Assembly: GCA_037903475.1 (NCBI GenBank)
Contig: JBAJFG010000437.1
Span: 186,001-250,000 of the forward strand
Length of the DNA stretch: 64,000 bases
Direction: 5' to 3'
Source: Ancylostoma caninum
Lineage: Eukaryota > Nematoda > Chromadorea > Rhabditida > Ancylostomatidae
Shown here: one piece after another, positions 37,501-50,500 of the stretch
Position numbering within the stretch: position 1 is the stretch's first letter
Layout: each line of letters starts with the position of its first letter
Translations under genes and position numbers: made by a program
The notes under the pieces: generated by a model
The model's database searches: none
What the model was told of the DNA's origin: nothing
What the model saw: only the letters and a program-made list of their open reading frames with translations

Positions 37501-37985
37501 TTCCCATATCCCTTGGGGAGATTAGGGATTGCCTTTAAAAAATTTGATTATCCGTTTTACTACCAGTTTTCAGCTGTTGAACAGCTCCTTCGGGAAAAGG
37601 CAAAAAGAATGAAAGAGGATAACTCGCACGCAAAGTGGTCACATAATCCAAGAGAAGCATCTCGTTCTCCTCGTTTTCCGTTTTCGAACGCTTAGCCGGG
37701 ATTTTAGATTTTGTCTCTATCCTTTGTGGGCGATTTTGGTACGAGTTGTCAGACATCGGAGCTGCGGAGCTTTTCCTGTAGCTAGGAGGGGAAGTGACAT
37801 CTCTTTGGAGCCAGGAATGAGCACAGAACAGAGCCGGTAGAAAGCACAACACGGAGAGGGAGTGAAATATTGGGTGGAAAAATTAAAAAGATGAAAGAAA
37901 ACAAGGAAAATAAAATTTTTATAAAGATTTTAAGAGAGATTTCCACCTGTAGCGGTCACAGAATCAAGGAAGGCAGAGTGAATGA
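34501..37985. other. intergenic with one MITE
   Basis: Apart from the small element at 36309-36427, no feature is supported. A minus-strand frame at 37535-37852 starts with a hydrophobic stretch (MLCFLPALFCAHSWL) that could be a signal peptide, but no splice context or family supports it. Confidence 0.4.
36309..36427. repeat. short TIR element (MITE), about 119 bp
   Basis: TAGAGCGTTATACCTGAAG at the left is matched inverted at the right by CTCCAGGTATAACGCTCCA, with near-palindromic interior. Confidence 0.7.
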
Positions 37986-38234
37986 AAATGGAATTCCCTG
38001 ATTGATATACTTAAGTCTTACTCACGTTTAATTATCTCCCCTCAAGATGCTAAAGCTATTTTAGCCGCTGTAACTGTATGGACACGTGACCACGATGGAA
38101 CGACTTCTTATAGGATATCCGACGAAGACCTCGCTAGCGAGGGTTACCGAAGGTATGCAGTTCAATCAGTTAAAAAACCAAAAGTAATTCAATTAAAAGA
38201 TCCTGTAGAAGATAAAATTAATAAATTTTTGTAA
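37986..38234 (+). other. orphan open frame without ATG
   Basis: The frame is open from 37986 to a TAA at 38232-38234, 82 codons, rich in charged residues (for example TTSYRISDEDLASEGYRR). A consensus donor GTAAGT starts at 38231 and an ATTTTAG acceptor lies inside near 38064, so part may be an exon. A phase-2 junction to the first sushi-gene exon seen could be drawn using an acceptor at about 38513-38516. Frames this long arise by chance here, so this is only a candidate. Confidence 0.25.
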
Positions 38235-38504
38235 GTTTTTGCCAATAACATTTGAAACACACAAAGAATAAACTAACTATCAACAAAAAGAGTAAATCAC
38301 TAACCATTATTTGTCGTTGATTTTCATGAATTTACCTTTTAGAGTAAATTTTTTTGAAAAAATTTTCTCATTAAGTGGGATGTTTAAGGTTTATAGAATT
38401 TGGTTTCTATTATTGTTGTTTATATAATGTTTTTTTCTGTTTTATTCTGGTTATGAAGGAATCTCATGCATCTCACCTTCATATTTATTCATTAAATTAT
38501 TTAG

Positions 38505-41500
38505 AGGATCGACAGATCGACAGGATATCGTTACAATGCTTGCACGGTCGCCTGGAAGCTGTACGCTCGGCCCGTGTACGCTACAGCTAAGCACGAATTC
38601 GAGGGAAAGCGATGGTACGACCTGGGGCATCCGAAACTTCTTGAAAAATCATGTATAGGCCCTCATTATGGAGCATGTGCCCACTTTTCAGGTGCTATTT
38701 CTCACCAGGAAAATGTCCTTGGCACTCCTGAAGGATTCAAAGACCTTGACGACTCATTCTACTGTGCTCGCCGATTCGGTGACTGTGGTGCACAGCTGCC
38801 AGTGTTCAGATTCACAAAAGGGTCCGGATCTTCTATGGGTGCGTCTCGTTCTCATCAGTCACTGCTTTACGCATTATCCTTGTTTTGTTCCTCTTCTTGC
38901 TCCTCCTCCTCTCTCCTGGTTTTCTTCTTTCTTCTTACATCCACCAAGCGTTTTTTCTTGATTTTTTTGTCTTATATTCTCTTCCTGCTTCTTGAGCAAT
39001 ATTTTTCTGTTGTATTACTAAGCGGCTTCCAATATTGTCCATTTTTAGCTCATGCTTCGTTTACGTAACCACTTGAGAATACTTTTGCTGTCACTCAAAA
39101 AGAGGATTTCAATTAATTTCGCTCTTAAAATTCGAATCTAGGCTTATATTGGAATAAGAGGATGGAATATTTTCTTCTAAGAAGTTTTAGTTCGGAAGAA
39201 GAAGTAGTGAAGTATGATAAATGAGCAAATTTTCCCATAGAAGACTGGTTAAAGAATTTTAAAGCCCCTGTACCAGTACTTCTGCATCTTTTTTCATCGA
39301 TTGCTCCTTTCATCGACCCACTTGTAGACCAAAGCAGTCACAGATGAGGTCAGTTCTTCTGTCTCCTTGCACTCACCATTTTACCTCTTGGATTTTTTAG
39401 CCTACGCATATTCTTTGGACCCGGCAGTTTCATTCCCTGGATACTCTCGCGAGGGAAAGATCCTCTGCTATGGATGGAGCGATAACGGATCAGTGGTGCA
39501 CCCGATCTCTCCAGATAGCAAAGGATGTCTTCACTTGAATTCTATAGCAAACGGCAAGGTACATGACATATTCGCACTCTTGAATTCCTCCACATATTCG
39601 TCTTCACGTTCAGATCACTTATTCTACAACGAAGAGCGCTATATATCCAGTGGGAACCACAGCAACGTTGGTTTGCGATGACGGTTATTTGGGTGGCGGA
39701 CAGAGCGCAGTGCTATGCGTGAAGTCTGGATGGTATCCAGCCAGTGGCCTGGGATACTGCGTACGTCAGAATGGTGAATATGACAATTACAAAAGGGGCT
39801 GAGAGACAAATTGTCACGCAATGACAGTGTTTCTTTCCAGTGACACAGCTGAATTCCGGCACTGCTCTCGCCGTCTCCTCTGCTGCGCTGGTATGTGCAG
39901 CTTTGGGTCCTGTGCAGAATGGGCAGTTGATCTATAGCGGAATTGCTGTGGGAGGTATATACTGTTTACAGACGTTAGGAACGTATTACTTCAATCACAA
40001 CAATTTGTTTACTTTAGTACAATTATTGCAAATTTCAAATTTTTATCCGTAATTATTCGCCATAGGTTCGCCATAATGGGGTGTGTATCACCTTGTGGGA
40101 AAATGAGGCGCGACCACGCTGCCGTGATTGGCACATCAATTGAATTCACCAATCACAGTGGCCTGGTAACGCCCCATTTTCCCTTACGATGATACCGCCA
40201 TAATAGGTTCAGATGCACAGTTAGTTATTTACTTGACGTCTGATTATGCGCTTTGGCATGCTAGATTTGGGCCAAAACTAGCGTAGCCCATGAATATTCA
40301 CCTCTCCCACCCTGAAATTTGGACTGAGTCTTACAATAAAGATTTCTGGAATCGAGAGTAAATTCTCAGTAAATTAGCAGTAAATTAATCATCAGTAATC
40401 ATTATCCAGTTATCTCAGCTCTCCCAATATCTCTAATAAATTTATCAAGGGCATCTTCCAGGTCGCTTCCCGAAAGGCACCCGTGCCAGCGTACTGTGCA
40501 ACCTTGGCTACGAACCCTTCGGAGCAACCGATAGCATTTGTGAAGGTGGAAAATGGAGTCGAAAAGTGGCAACGTGTGAATCCACTACTGACCCTAAATG
40601 TCCATCGTTAAAGCCCCCAACGGGCGGAAGGGTTGGTTTTTAAAAAAAATTCTCTATAAATATGGAATTTTTGTTCAATATAAAAGCGTACTAGCAAAAT
40701 CTAAACCTCAACCTGGTCTTGGGAAACTGTGATTACAGGTGATGTACAGCTCCATTGCTCCCTACGGACCATCAACAACAGCTACACTCTCATGCGATCT
40801 TGGTCTTTCAGTCCTAGGAGCCTCGCAGCTTCAGTGCACTGAAGATGGCTGGTCACCGAAAGCATTTGGAGAATGCAAACAAGTATGCTCGTTCTGGTTT
40901 TTTTTTGCTTTCTCATTTTTTTTTTGAAAATTTACTGGAGTTTTGAGATCCCTAAAGAGCCAAAAGAGCAGGTGTGCATTCGCGGACGGCTAATATCTTT
41001 TAGTTTTTATACAGGTGGTAGCAAATTTTTACAATCTGGAGGCGAGAACGTAGAGAGGCTACACTCGACGAGGAGTACATATAACCAGAGCATGAAATGT
41101 ACAGTGGACGGCAATGACGGTGGCCCATCCACGGCCTCGACAAGGACGCCGCGCGACCGCGCCGCGCACGCTGTAACCGAGTTTTCTGCTGCTATTTCTA
41201 CCGTTCCTATAGTGTTTCTACCCGATTTTAAGGATTCTCGACCAAATCAGAAAGAAAAGAGCCTAGAAATAGCACTCTGGCGACAGTCGGCACCGATCTC
41301 GGCGCGCGCGGCGCGGTCGCGCTGTGTCGTTCTCGAGGCCGCAGATGGGCCACCGCCATTGCCGTCCACTGTACAGCTCTGACTGCTTTCAGAATTTGCT
41401 AACTAGGAGTGGAAATCAAAACGTTATGGAAATACTGTACTGCACCACTAAGTCTTTAGAAATAAAGGAATGGTTCGATAGGTGCAATGCATCGATGGAG

Positions 41501-44500
41501 TCCTAATTTGAAGGTGGCTGAGGCTTGCATAAGTCAAAATTTGAAAAATCAAGATAAATTAGTAAAACTAGTGAGTAAATTCAAAAAATTGATAGCATTG
41601 ATGGAACTAAGCTTTTTTTGTTCTGGTTTCTGGATATCCCTTTGCATGCTGAATTTAGTGTTCTTAATTTTTTTTATTATAATTTTCCTGTTTCATAGGA
41701 TTAATATGTTGGAGAGATCCCCGTGACCAGCATTATGTAGGTAATTTTGTGAGTGCACCTGATCTTGGCAATCCAGACCCACGTACTTGTGAGCATACGT
41801 GGGGTTGCTTTGCAGCGCACAAGTGCGTGCATGCGTGCGTCACGCGTACGTTTAGGCGACAACCTTGTCCACGGCCGATACCTCTGACGCTGCAAAATGG
41901 ATGCTCAGTCCACATCTCTACTTCATCTTAAAGGCAGGGGTCCAGCTCGTTCTCGTGGTTGAGCTAATGGCGGATTCTGCATCTCCTCGACATGCTGATT
42001 CTAGCGGTATACTTAAATTGTCCCGAAACGGCCTCTGAACCCGTTTTCCGGCATCGGGTCTGTAACAGTTTGCTAACCCGAGTTGACGTGTGAAGATCTT
42101 ATTGACTGGACACGCCAAGACTTGTTGGCCAACGCTGCAGCCGTGGCAGGCAGCCAGCACAGCGATCGAACTTTGGAGCGGCTCCAAATTTACAGCCAAT
42201 TCACCCTTTCAAAAATGGGGTTTTCGTAGCTTTTGAGCCTGTTGATGTACATTACTGGGATCAACATAGCGAGAAGGTGAACAATATGTTAATACTTCCA
42301 ACAGGTGGAATGAGGTGAGCCCCTGCCTTTAAGTGCATCACGGCCTGTTACTCATGAATGCGTTGCGCGCGTCAATGCACGCACGCATCTTGAATGGATT
42401 AGTCCTTTCACCACTACATCGCAGTCTGTTTTTGTAGGAATTACTGAATATATGTTTTTGTAGGAATTACTATATATACTGTGTGTTCCACATGTGTACA
42501 TGTCCACATACAAATACGAAGCACGCATACGAGGTCGACCTGCAAACGCAACGGGACGCGTCGCGTGTCATCGAACCAGGTTGCCTGCCGTCGGCTGTGC
42601 ACGATGTTATCGTGCGAGTCTGTCCGAGACATGCAAAGATTGCAAGAAATCTGGAAACGACTACATTACATTACGTTTAGTACATTACATTACATTACAT
42701 TACATTACATTACATCATATTACATTACATTATATTACCGATTAGAACTGGCTAGTGAAGGGAAAAACAAAATCACATGTAGATATTCTGATTAAAATTT
42801 GCATAATTTCGATTTAAAAAGAGTACGGTGAGAGTGCTTGGTGAAAAAGTTGCACGGTGGCAAGAATTACAGTAGCATGTAAAAACTGCTATAGTAGTAC
42901 AGTGAGTTTAAGAAAATGTGGTGAACTAGCTAAAAATATCAAAATCGCTATTCTACTTCTTTTTTTCAGAATAGCAGAGTGAAGCGACAGGTTTGTCTCC
43001 AAGTGTATTTCATATTAACCTAGTTTTTCCTTCTAACTCTACACTTACTACTTTCCTCAGATAACTCAACAGTGTTGTGCCTTTCTCTGCTAACTTTTCC
43101 ACACCTGAAACCTTTCCCTTCATTTTTCCAAATATCCCTATTTAGCTAACGTCGACAGGCGTCGGCTGCACTGCCGTCAACGTGCTCGGCGGTACTACTT
43201 CGTATATCCAAGCGAATGCTGCCGTACCGTACTCCTCAGGAACCACTGTGTTCCTGATGTGTAACCTCGGCTACACGTCTCAGGGCTCGATGTCGTCTCT
43301 ATGTCAAAACGGGGTTTGGACACCGACATTGGGTAGGTCAAATGAATTCTTGATGAGTGCTGCACCTGATTCATATACGATTTTTTCAGGAACTTGCACA
43401 CCTTCAAATAGTGTTCTCGCAGGCACGGGTGAGTAGCCATTCAGGGAACTAGTGAGCTAAAGGTTTCTCTCTAAAATTTTATTCTGAAATAAAGAATGAG
43501 GTAAAATATTAGATGTCGAACTATGCGTCCTATCAAGACATTCCTAAGGCATTTTTTTGTAATTCTAAAAAAAAACACTAGCACTCTCCCAAAATATGCA
43601 ATTGAATTGCAGCAAATAACGAGGTGGGAGAAAAACATGGAGAAGATGAATCTGTACAAATGACCTGTTCAACTTTTTGGAAGAAAATTGAGGAAAAAAA
43701 TAAAGACATTATTTTAAAAAACTTCAGAAAAATCCCACTATCAGGAGAGTTTCGCAATGTTTTGAAAGTTTTCACCGAAAAATCGATTTATTGATTGAGA
43801 TGAGTTTTGCATTCTGAGCTATGAGCATATGAGCTTACTTTTTCGGGGGAAAAACTCCGTATAGAAACGGAGATAATTTTTGAAAATCCAAGATTCACTC
43901 CCTGATCGGAGAAGATCTGTACGCTCCTCAGGTTTCCGGTGAGGTGAAAAATCAATTTATCGATTGGAATATCTTTTGCAGGGTGACCGAATTATCAATT
44001 CAACGTTATAGAGGGGAAAGATATAAAAATAAACGTTTATGTTAGAGATAAGGGATCAAGTCTTTAAATGGACAGACTTCTTTTCGAACGTTCTGTTTTG
44101 AAAAATCTCAGAAAATCTGCTACATTTTTTATATTTTAACCTATTCCCAGAAATACCTGGGAAATTGAAAAATATCCTGGCTATGGAAAATCCTCGAGAC
44201 AAAAATGAAAATTTGACTGAAAAGGTTCTTACAGGCTCTACGTCGGGGCAGACGTGCTCAGCGCTTTTTGCTCCCTTCGGCGGCACCATCTCCTATTCTA
44301 CTGGCAGTACTCTGGGTCCGTTTAACTATGGAACAACTGCTACACTTCAATGTAGCAGTGGATTCCCCCAGGGTAAGCATGGCACTGTTTGCCTTTGTTT
44401 TCTTCCGTTTTTCATGCTTTTTCTCCTACTTTTTTTGTTTTTTTCCCTCGAGTTTATTCCCCCTCTATATCTAGGCTCATCCACCAGCACCTGTATCAAT

Positions 44501-47500
44501 GGCCAATGGTCTCCAACGCTTGGCACGTGTTCAAGTACAGGTTCGTCTACTATTATACCAGTGATTCGCATCAAATACTCGATGTTTGTATTAGAAAACC
44601 GTAGTGGCTATGTGATGTACATGAAATGTTCTCTTTGGGTTTGCATGAACTTTGCACGATTTTTGCATGATGCATATACGGCGGAGAATTGTTGCAAATT
44701 CCGCGTCAACCATGGCATTCTCACGTCTTAGGCAGTATAACGGGAAATTACTGTTCGAAAACTGTAAGATGACTTGGCTTCGTCCATATCTTGCATGAAA
44801 ACACCATCGTTGATATGGTATGTGCACGAAATGCGCGTCTGAGGCTTGCATGAAGTTGGCACGACATTTGCATGACGCATTCATAGCGAACAATTGTTGC
44901 AAATTCGACGTCATTCACGGAATCTCATTTCCTGAGCAGTATGACGGAAAATTACTGCTTGAAAACTGTAAGGTGACGTTGCTATGTGTGAATTTTGCAT
45001 GAGAACACGGTGTTTGACATGGCAGATATTTCCAAGAGATGTGTGCATTCGGGCTGCATGATTTTTGCATGTTCTTTGCATGACGCATGCATGGTGGAAG
45101 CTTATTGCAAATCCGGCGTCCATCGCGCTTTTTCATCTTCAGGCAAACGTCAAAAAATGCTTCCAAAAATCTGTAAGCTGCATGTTTTAAGGTGTGAATT
45201 CTGGAAGTGCTGGAGGGACATGTACCGCACTGACAACTCCTATGTTTGGAACCGTCAGTTACACTCCAAGCGGAAGCTGTTCGTTATTTTTTAACATCTA
45301 TTTCATTAAATTTTCATCCTATGCACGCAATAATTCGTATTTAGTCGGCTCCTATACTACCGGTACGACCGCCATACTGTCATGCAACCTCGGCTATACA
45401 GTTTCTGGGTCGTCGACAAGCACATGCTCTAACGGAGCATGGATTCCATCAGTACTTGGATCATGTATTCAAGGTAGGGATAGCCTAAATGATTTGGGAT
45501 TTCGGAAGATGATTAGTTTTTCAGGGCTAGGCGGGATCGGATCGAATAGTATCCTGGAGTGCACGAATCCAACTGTCCTGAATGGAATGGTCACCTACTC
45601 CCAGGGGAGCACGTTTGATGTGAGATTTTGCTGCAGGATTGTTTGAAAACAAAATCTCATGTCCAGGAAAAGTGAAAACAAAAGCAGGATACGAAAATTT
45701 GTATTTACTTCTAACTTTACCACTGAACTTCTCTTCTCTCTTCCGCGTCTTTACCTGGAGGCACCGTCCCATTCCGTGATCATTCTGAGGTTTTCACATG
45801 ATCACAATCTCCATGAACTCCTCATCACAGTAGTATGCGTAATTCCATGCAGAACAGACGGAAGCTACATTTTCGGGTCCCAATACCAGGGGAGATTGTG
45901 GGCGGGGCCGCGAGCGTGGTCAAGGAGAAAGGAAGACCTTTCTCAAAGTGAAATACACGGGACAATTCCTCTTCATTCAGTCCCTAACAGAGTAGGATGT
46001 ATGGCCCACATGTGACCAACAACGGAGCACATGATGCAAGAACCCCATAGCCTAGAGCTGACTCTGACCACATTTTTTTGCAAAAGTTAGGGGCTTAAAA
46101 AGGGGGTTTCTAGTTGTTTTCTTCGGGGATTCTGTTGACTACACATGGACCGCGTTTCCTATACTACTAGGGAGTAGACGATGAAGAACTATAATGAGGA
46201 ATACGAATTTCTAAAAAAGGAGCGTTCCTTGGGGTGCATTGTTCAGAAAAGTTGTCCTTCCACCGTGCCCCCCCCCCCCCCACCACTGAGGCTCTGCCCA
46301 CAAGCTCCTCAAAAGTTGGGTATGGGAGAGCGCTTGTCGTATTTTGCAAGGAATCGTGGATACACTTGTGATCAGAAGCTCTTCGAGATCATCCCATATG
46401 GAAATTTTGGAAACTATTCCGAGGTAGAACGGTGCTTCTAAATTATCATAACTCGCGCATATAATATGGACATGTAATAATGATCAGGAAAATTCTATTA
46501 GTTTTTACCGAATCATTTCTTCCAGAATTTCTATTTTCCCATTGAAAAATTCAAGGCCAAATCAACGCGGGAATAGGAGCAATTCCAAGGAGCCCAGCCT
46601 TTGATGACTGACAATTCTGTTTAGCTAGACCGTCCATCTGGTACTGTGGCTACACTGATGTGCAATGCGGGCTTCTCTCCATCCGGCTCGACGACCGCCA
46701 CCTGTCAAAGCGGCTCATGGGTCCCAACTCTGGGGATGTGCACTTCTTCAAATAGTCTCTTCCCAGGTAAATTTTTGGTTTTTGCAGTTTACATAGCCAA
46801 AAACGCCGACATGCTCAATCTAGAAACCATAGTTATTGTTGCTGATTGGCAGGACAACGGGTACTGCTGAGTAGGACTCAGTGCTACTTGTAGCTAACTT
46901 TAGGAAAAGTGAAAAAAATAGATGACTGGCTGATACAATTCGTGAATTCCCCCACGTTATCAGTGCTGTTTGTCCATCCACAGCTGAAAATCGATTTATT
47001 GATCGAATTGTTCCTTGCAGGCAGCACCTCAGGGCAGACATGCACTGCGCTATTCGCACCTTTCGGTGGTACCATATCCTATTCTACTGGCAGCACATTT
47101 GGTCCGTTCAACTACGGAACAGTCGCTACACTTCGGTGTGACAATGGATTTGTACAAGGTACACAACCCACATCAAACTGAATTCTCTTAAGTCCCGGGT
47201 AGACGTTTGACTCGATGGGATTTTTTTCGAATAGTCGATCTTTCGAATAACTCGATTTTTAAGCTTTTCGAGCAGTCGACACTTCAAATTACTCGATTTT
47301 TGGGCTTCATTGAATAGTCGATATTTCAAGTCACTCGAAAGTCGATTTATTCCAAATTCGACTTGATCTGACCCTGTCGAGTCAAATGTCTAGTCCCAGG
47401 TTAAATGACCCCAGATTTTAGGCGCCTCCTCAGCCACCTGCCTCAACGGTCAGTGGTCACCGATGTCTCTTGGAACCTGCTCATCTACTGGTACATTTTA

Positions 47501-50500
47501 GCACATTCTACCTTCATGAGAACAGGAAAAATAAAAAGAAAAAGTGGATATCATCACAAAAAAGTCTAGCTAGTTCAAATACAGATAAATATAGTGAATA
47601 CAAAGCTTCACTGCTGAATACTCGAATAACTCTTAGGGTTACTTAGCCCCAAAGTGAGCCAAAACATTCAGGTGGCGGTTCTGGCCTAACGTGCAACTCC
47701 CTGTTCGCTCCAATTGGTGGCGCACTAATTTATTCGTCTGCTACACCTCCTTATCCGTCTGGTACGACTGTAACACTTCAGTGCTCGTCTGGAACTGTGT
47801 CAGGTACATAGAAAACATCTATCTAGGCATAGCCAATGGAAATTTCTTTTTTTTCTAAACTTTACCTCGTAAGTGCTCTTCTACGATCCTCTATTTGTTT
47901 TCTGCACTTACCATATTACCCTAGAATAGTTGCTCATTGTTCTGGTAGTAGAAGTTTTGTGGATTTGATTCGTAAGCTCATCACTTTCGGTGTTATTTGA
48001 AGGCTCTTCAATGTCCACATGTTCAAATGGTCAGTGGACACCAACGATTGGGACCTGCTCGTCATCGCTATTCCCTGGAGGAACGACAGGTAGTCCTACT
48101 GCAGAAACTTCTGGGATGCCGGGAGCTTTCACGGTCTGGAAGCATCATCGAGATTACCCATGGTGAACGTGGCAAATAAAAGGAAATTTATCCACAACCT
48201 GGCACCCTTTACTATGTTTATCCTTACCTGGTCTATACGCAGCTATTACCCGTGGGTATGAGATTATCCATCCTCCCACTGATGTATGCACAGCCGTCAC
48301 GCATCGGGGTAAACCTGTTAACATCCCTAAGCTTACCAATTGCTATCACGGCCGTCAACGCGTTTACCCAGGGTGACCTTAACGATGCATCCAGGCCCAA
48401 GGTAGGCATGCATCATTTCTCACTCAGGATAGACATGTTAAGAACCCCAATTTTATCCATCGTCAACACGTTTACCCAGGGTAATCTCATTGACGCCCGC
48501 CTGCTTATGCCCATAACATCCTTGGTAAACATGTTAATACTCCAAAATTTACCCACCGTCAATAAGGGCCTCAGCACGTCTACCCTGGGTTATCTAATGA
48601 CCCATCCAGGCACAGGGCAGGTACGCATCATCAGTCACTCAGGGCAAACGTGTTAACATCTCTACATTTACCCCCCCCCCCGTTAACACCAATTACCTTG
48701 ACTAATCTTCATGATGCATGCTGGACTTGGCCAAGACGTATAGGGGCAGCGCTCATCGTAATGTTTACCTACGCTAATCATGCCTACCACCAAAGTTCTG
48801 GTTGCTGAAAAAGAGTACACTTTGAGGATAATCACAGGTAAACTAAGTGATGGACGTCACCCCAGTGTGAACGTGTTAACACCCGTCCGTCCCGTAGATT
48901 TACCCACTGTTAATAAGGGTGTCAGCACGTTTACCCTGGGTAATCTCGATCATCTAGGCTGTGTCCCATTGAACACAGAACTGTCTCAGGATGCGAAGAA
49001 GAGTAGACAAGTAAATAATTTGATGTGCGATGAACTCTCCAATGTATAACACTAATATTTATAAAAAATATCTTTAAAAAATTGTTGATATGAAGAAAAA
49101 ATACTTGTCTCATTCTATAAAACACCCTTGACCTGACGTTTCGCTCAACTTTCAGGGACGACCTGCAATGCTATGACAACACCTTCCGGAGCCACTCTGT
49201 CCTACTCCAACGGCGCCATTTTTGGACCTTTCAATTCTGGAACGACAGTGACGATGAGATGCGTGAGCGGGTCACCATCAGGTACTGTTTGCCACCTTTT
49301 TCTGCAAACAAGTGAAACGTGCTCATGTTCGTATTCCAGGCACGACGATGGCTACCTGTACGAACGGCCAGTGGTACCCCACCACACTTGGAACGTGCTC
49401 ATCCAGCATCATTGGTGGAGGAATCGGTGGCCAGTGTCCGCCTCTTACGGCTCCCTCCGGAGGCACACTGACCATGTCAAACGGTTTGCCCGGTAGTCCT
49501 GCGGCGTCGGGAACTGTAGCCACACTCGTTTGTCCTTCAGGAGTACAGGGTAAGTCTCAGGATACCAGTCAACAATTTATTGGGTTTGCCTCTGTGTTTA
49601 AAAAAATCCGCTTAAGGTACGTCAAGTGTGCTCTGTTCCAATGGAGCCTGGACTCCTCCCACCCTTGGAACTTGCATAGGATCGTCAGGAATAGGAACTG
49701 GGACTTCCTGTCAGAGTGCTCCCACCACCCCTCTTGGAGCGACTTTGTCCTACTCTAATTTCGCAATTTTCCCACCTTTCCCATCAGGGACAACGGTCAC
49801 GGCCAGATGTCTTAGCGGAGCTATGATAAGCGGTAAGCAGAGCATATTTCTTTTAAAAACGTTCACAACACTACAAAAAAAGGTAAAAAAAATAATTGTA
49901 AACATTTCGAGGAACAAGTACGGCCACGTGTCAGAATGGCCAATGGCAGCCGAGCACCCTTGGATCTTGTGATGGTACAGGAACTGGATCAGGTATGTGA
50001 GTAGTAGCAGGGCAATTTGTGCTAGATTTATTCGTCGTACGACTCTACGATGAGAGATAAGAGCAGACGCACCTCTGACACAGCTCGTATGCAGATGTGG
50101 CCCAAGCACGCGTTTGCAATCTCGCGAATAACTTGCCTGCGTCAGTCGCGCGTCAGACGCACGAATTCAACCGTGAAGGATTTTCCATGAAAGCCGGTAA
50201 AGGCGACATGTATATATTGTACAAAAATGCATTGTGGTTACCGCAAGGCTACGAACACGTGGGTATCAGCTGCGTCTGGGCTGCGACTGCGCCTACTTTT
50301 TTCATGCTGACGCACGCGCGTCTAACGCACGCACCCAATATGTATTGCCTTAATGAAGAAGTAAATGATTAGGGATGAGCTTTCAGAACATTACTACGCC
50401 TAAGGTATGACGCTCTACCTGTAATGTAATCAGACCCACTCGTGAAGAATTCGCCCGCAAAATTTCCTCGCGGCAATTTCCTCGACTGTGCCTGACGCGC

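Noticed and set aside
40873..41382. 169-codon plus-strand open frame
   Set aside because: It starts at the end of a sushi exon and reads through the intron and the foldback element; the exon has a clear GTATGC donor and the downstream phase joins elsewhere.
42481..42795. Overlapping open frames across the TACAT microsatellite
   Set aside because: The repeated Tyr-Ile-Thr-Leu pattern is the translation of the pentanucleotide repeat.
44165..44731. 188-codon plus-strand open frame
   Set aside because: It contains two real sushi exons but reads through the intron between them and into the tandem repeat; the split exons explain it better.
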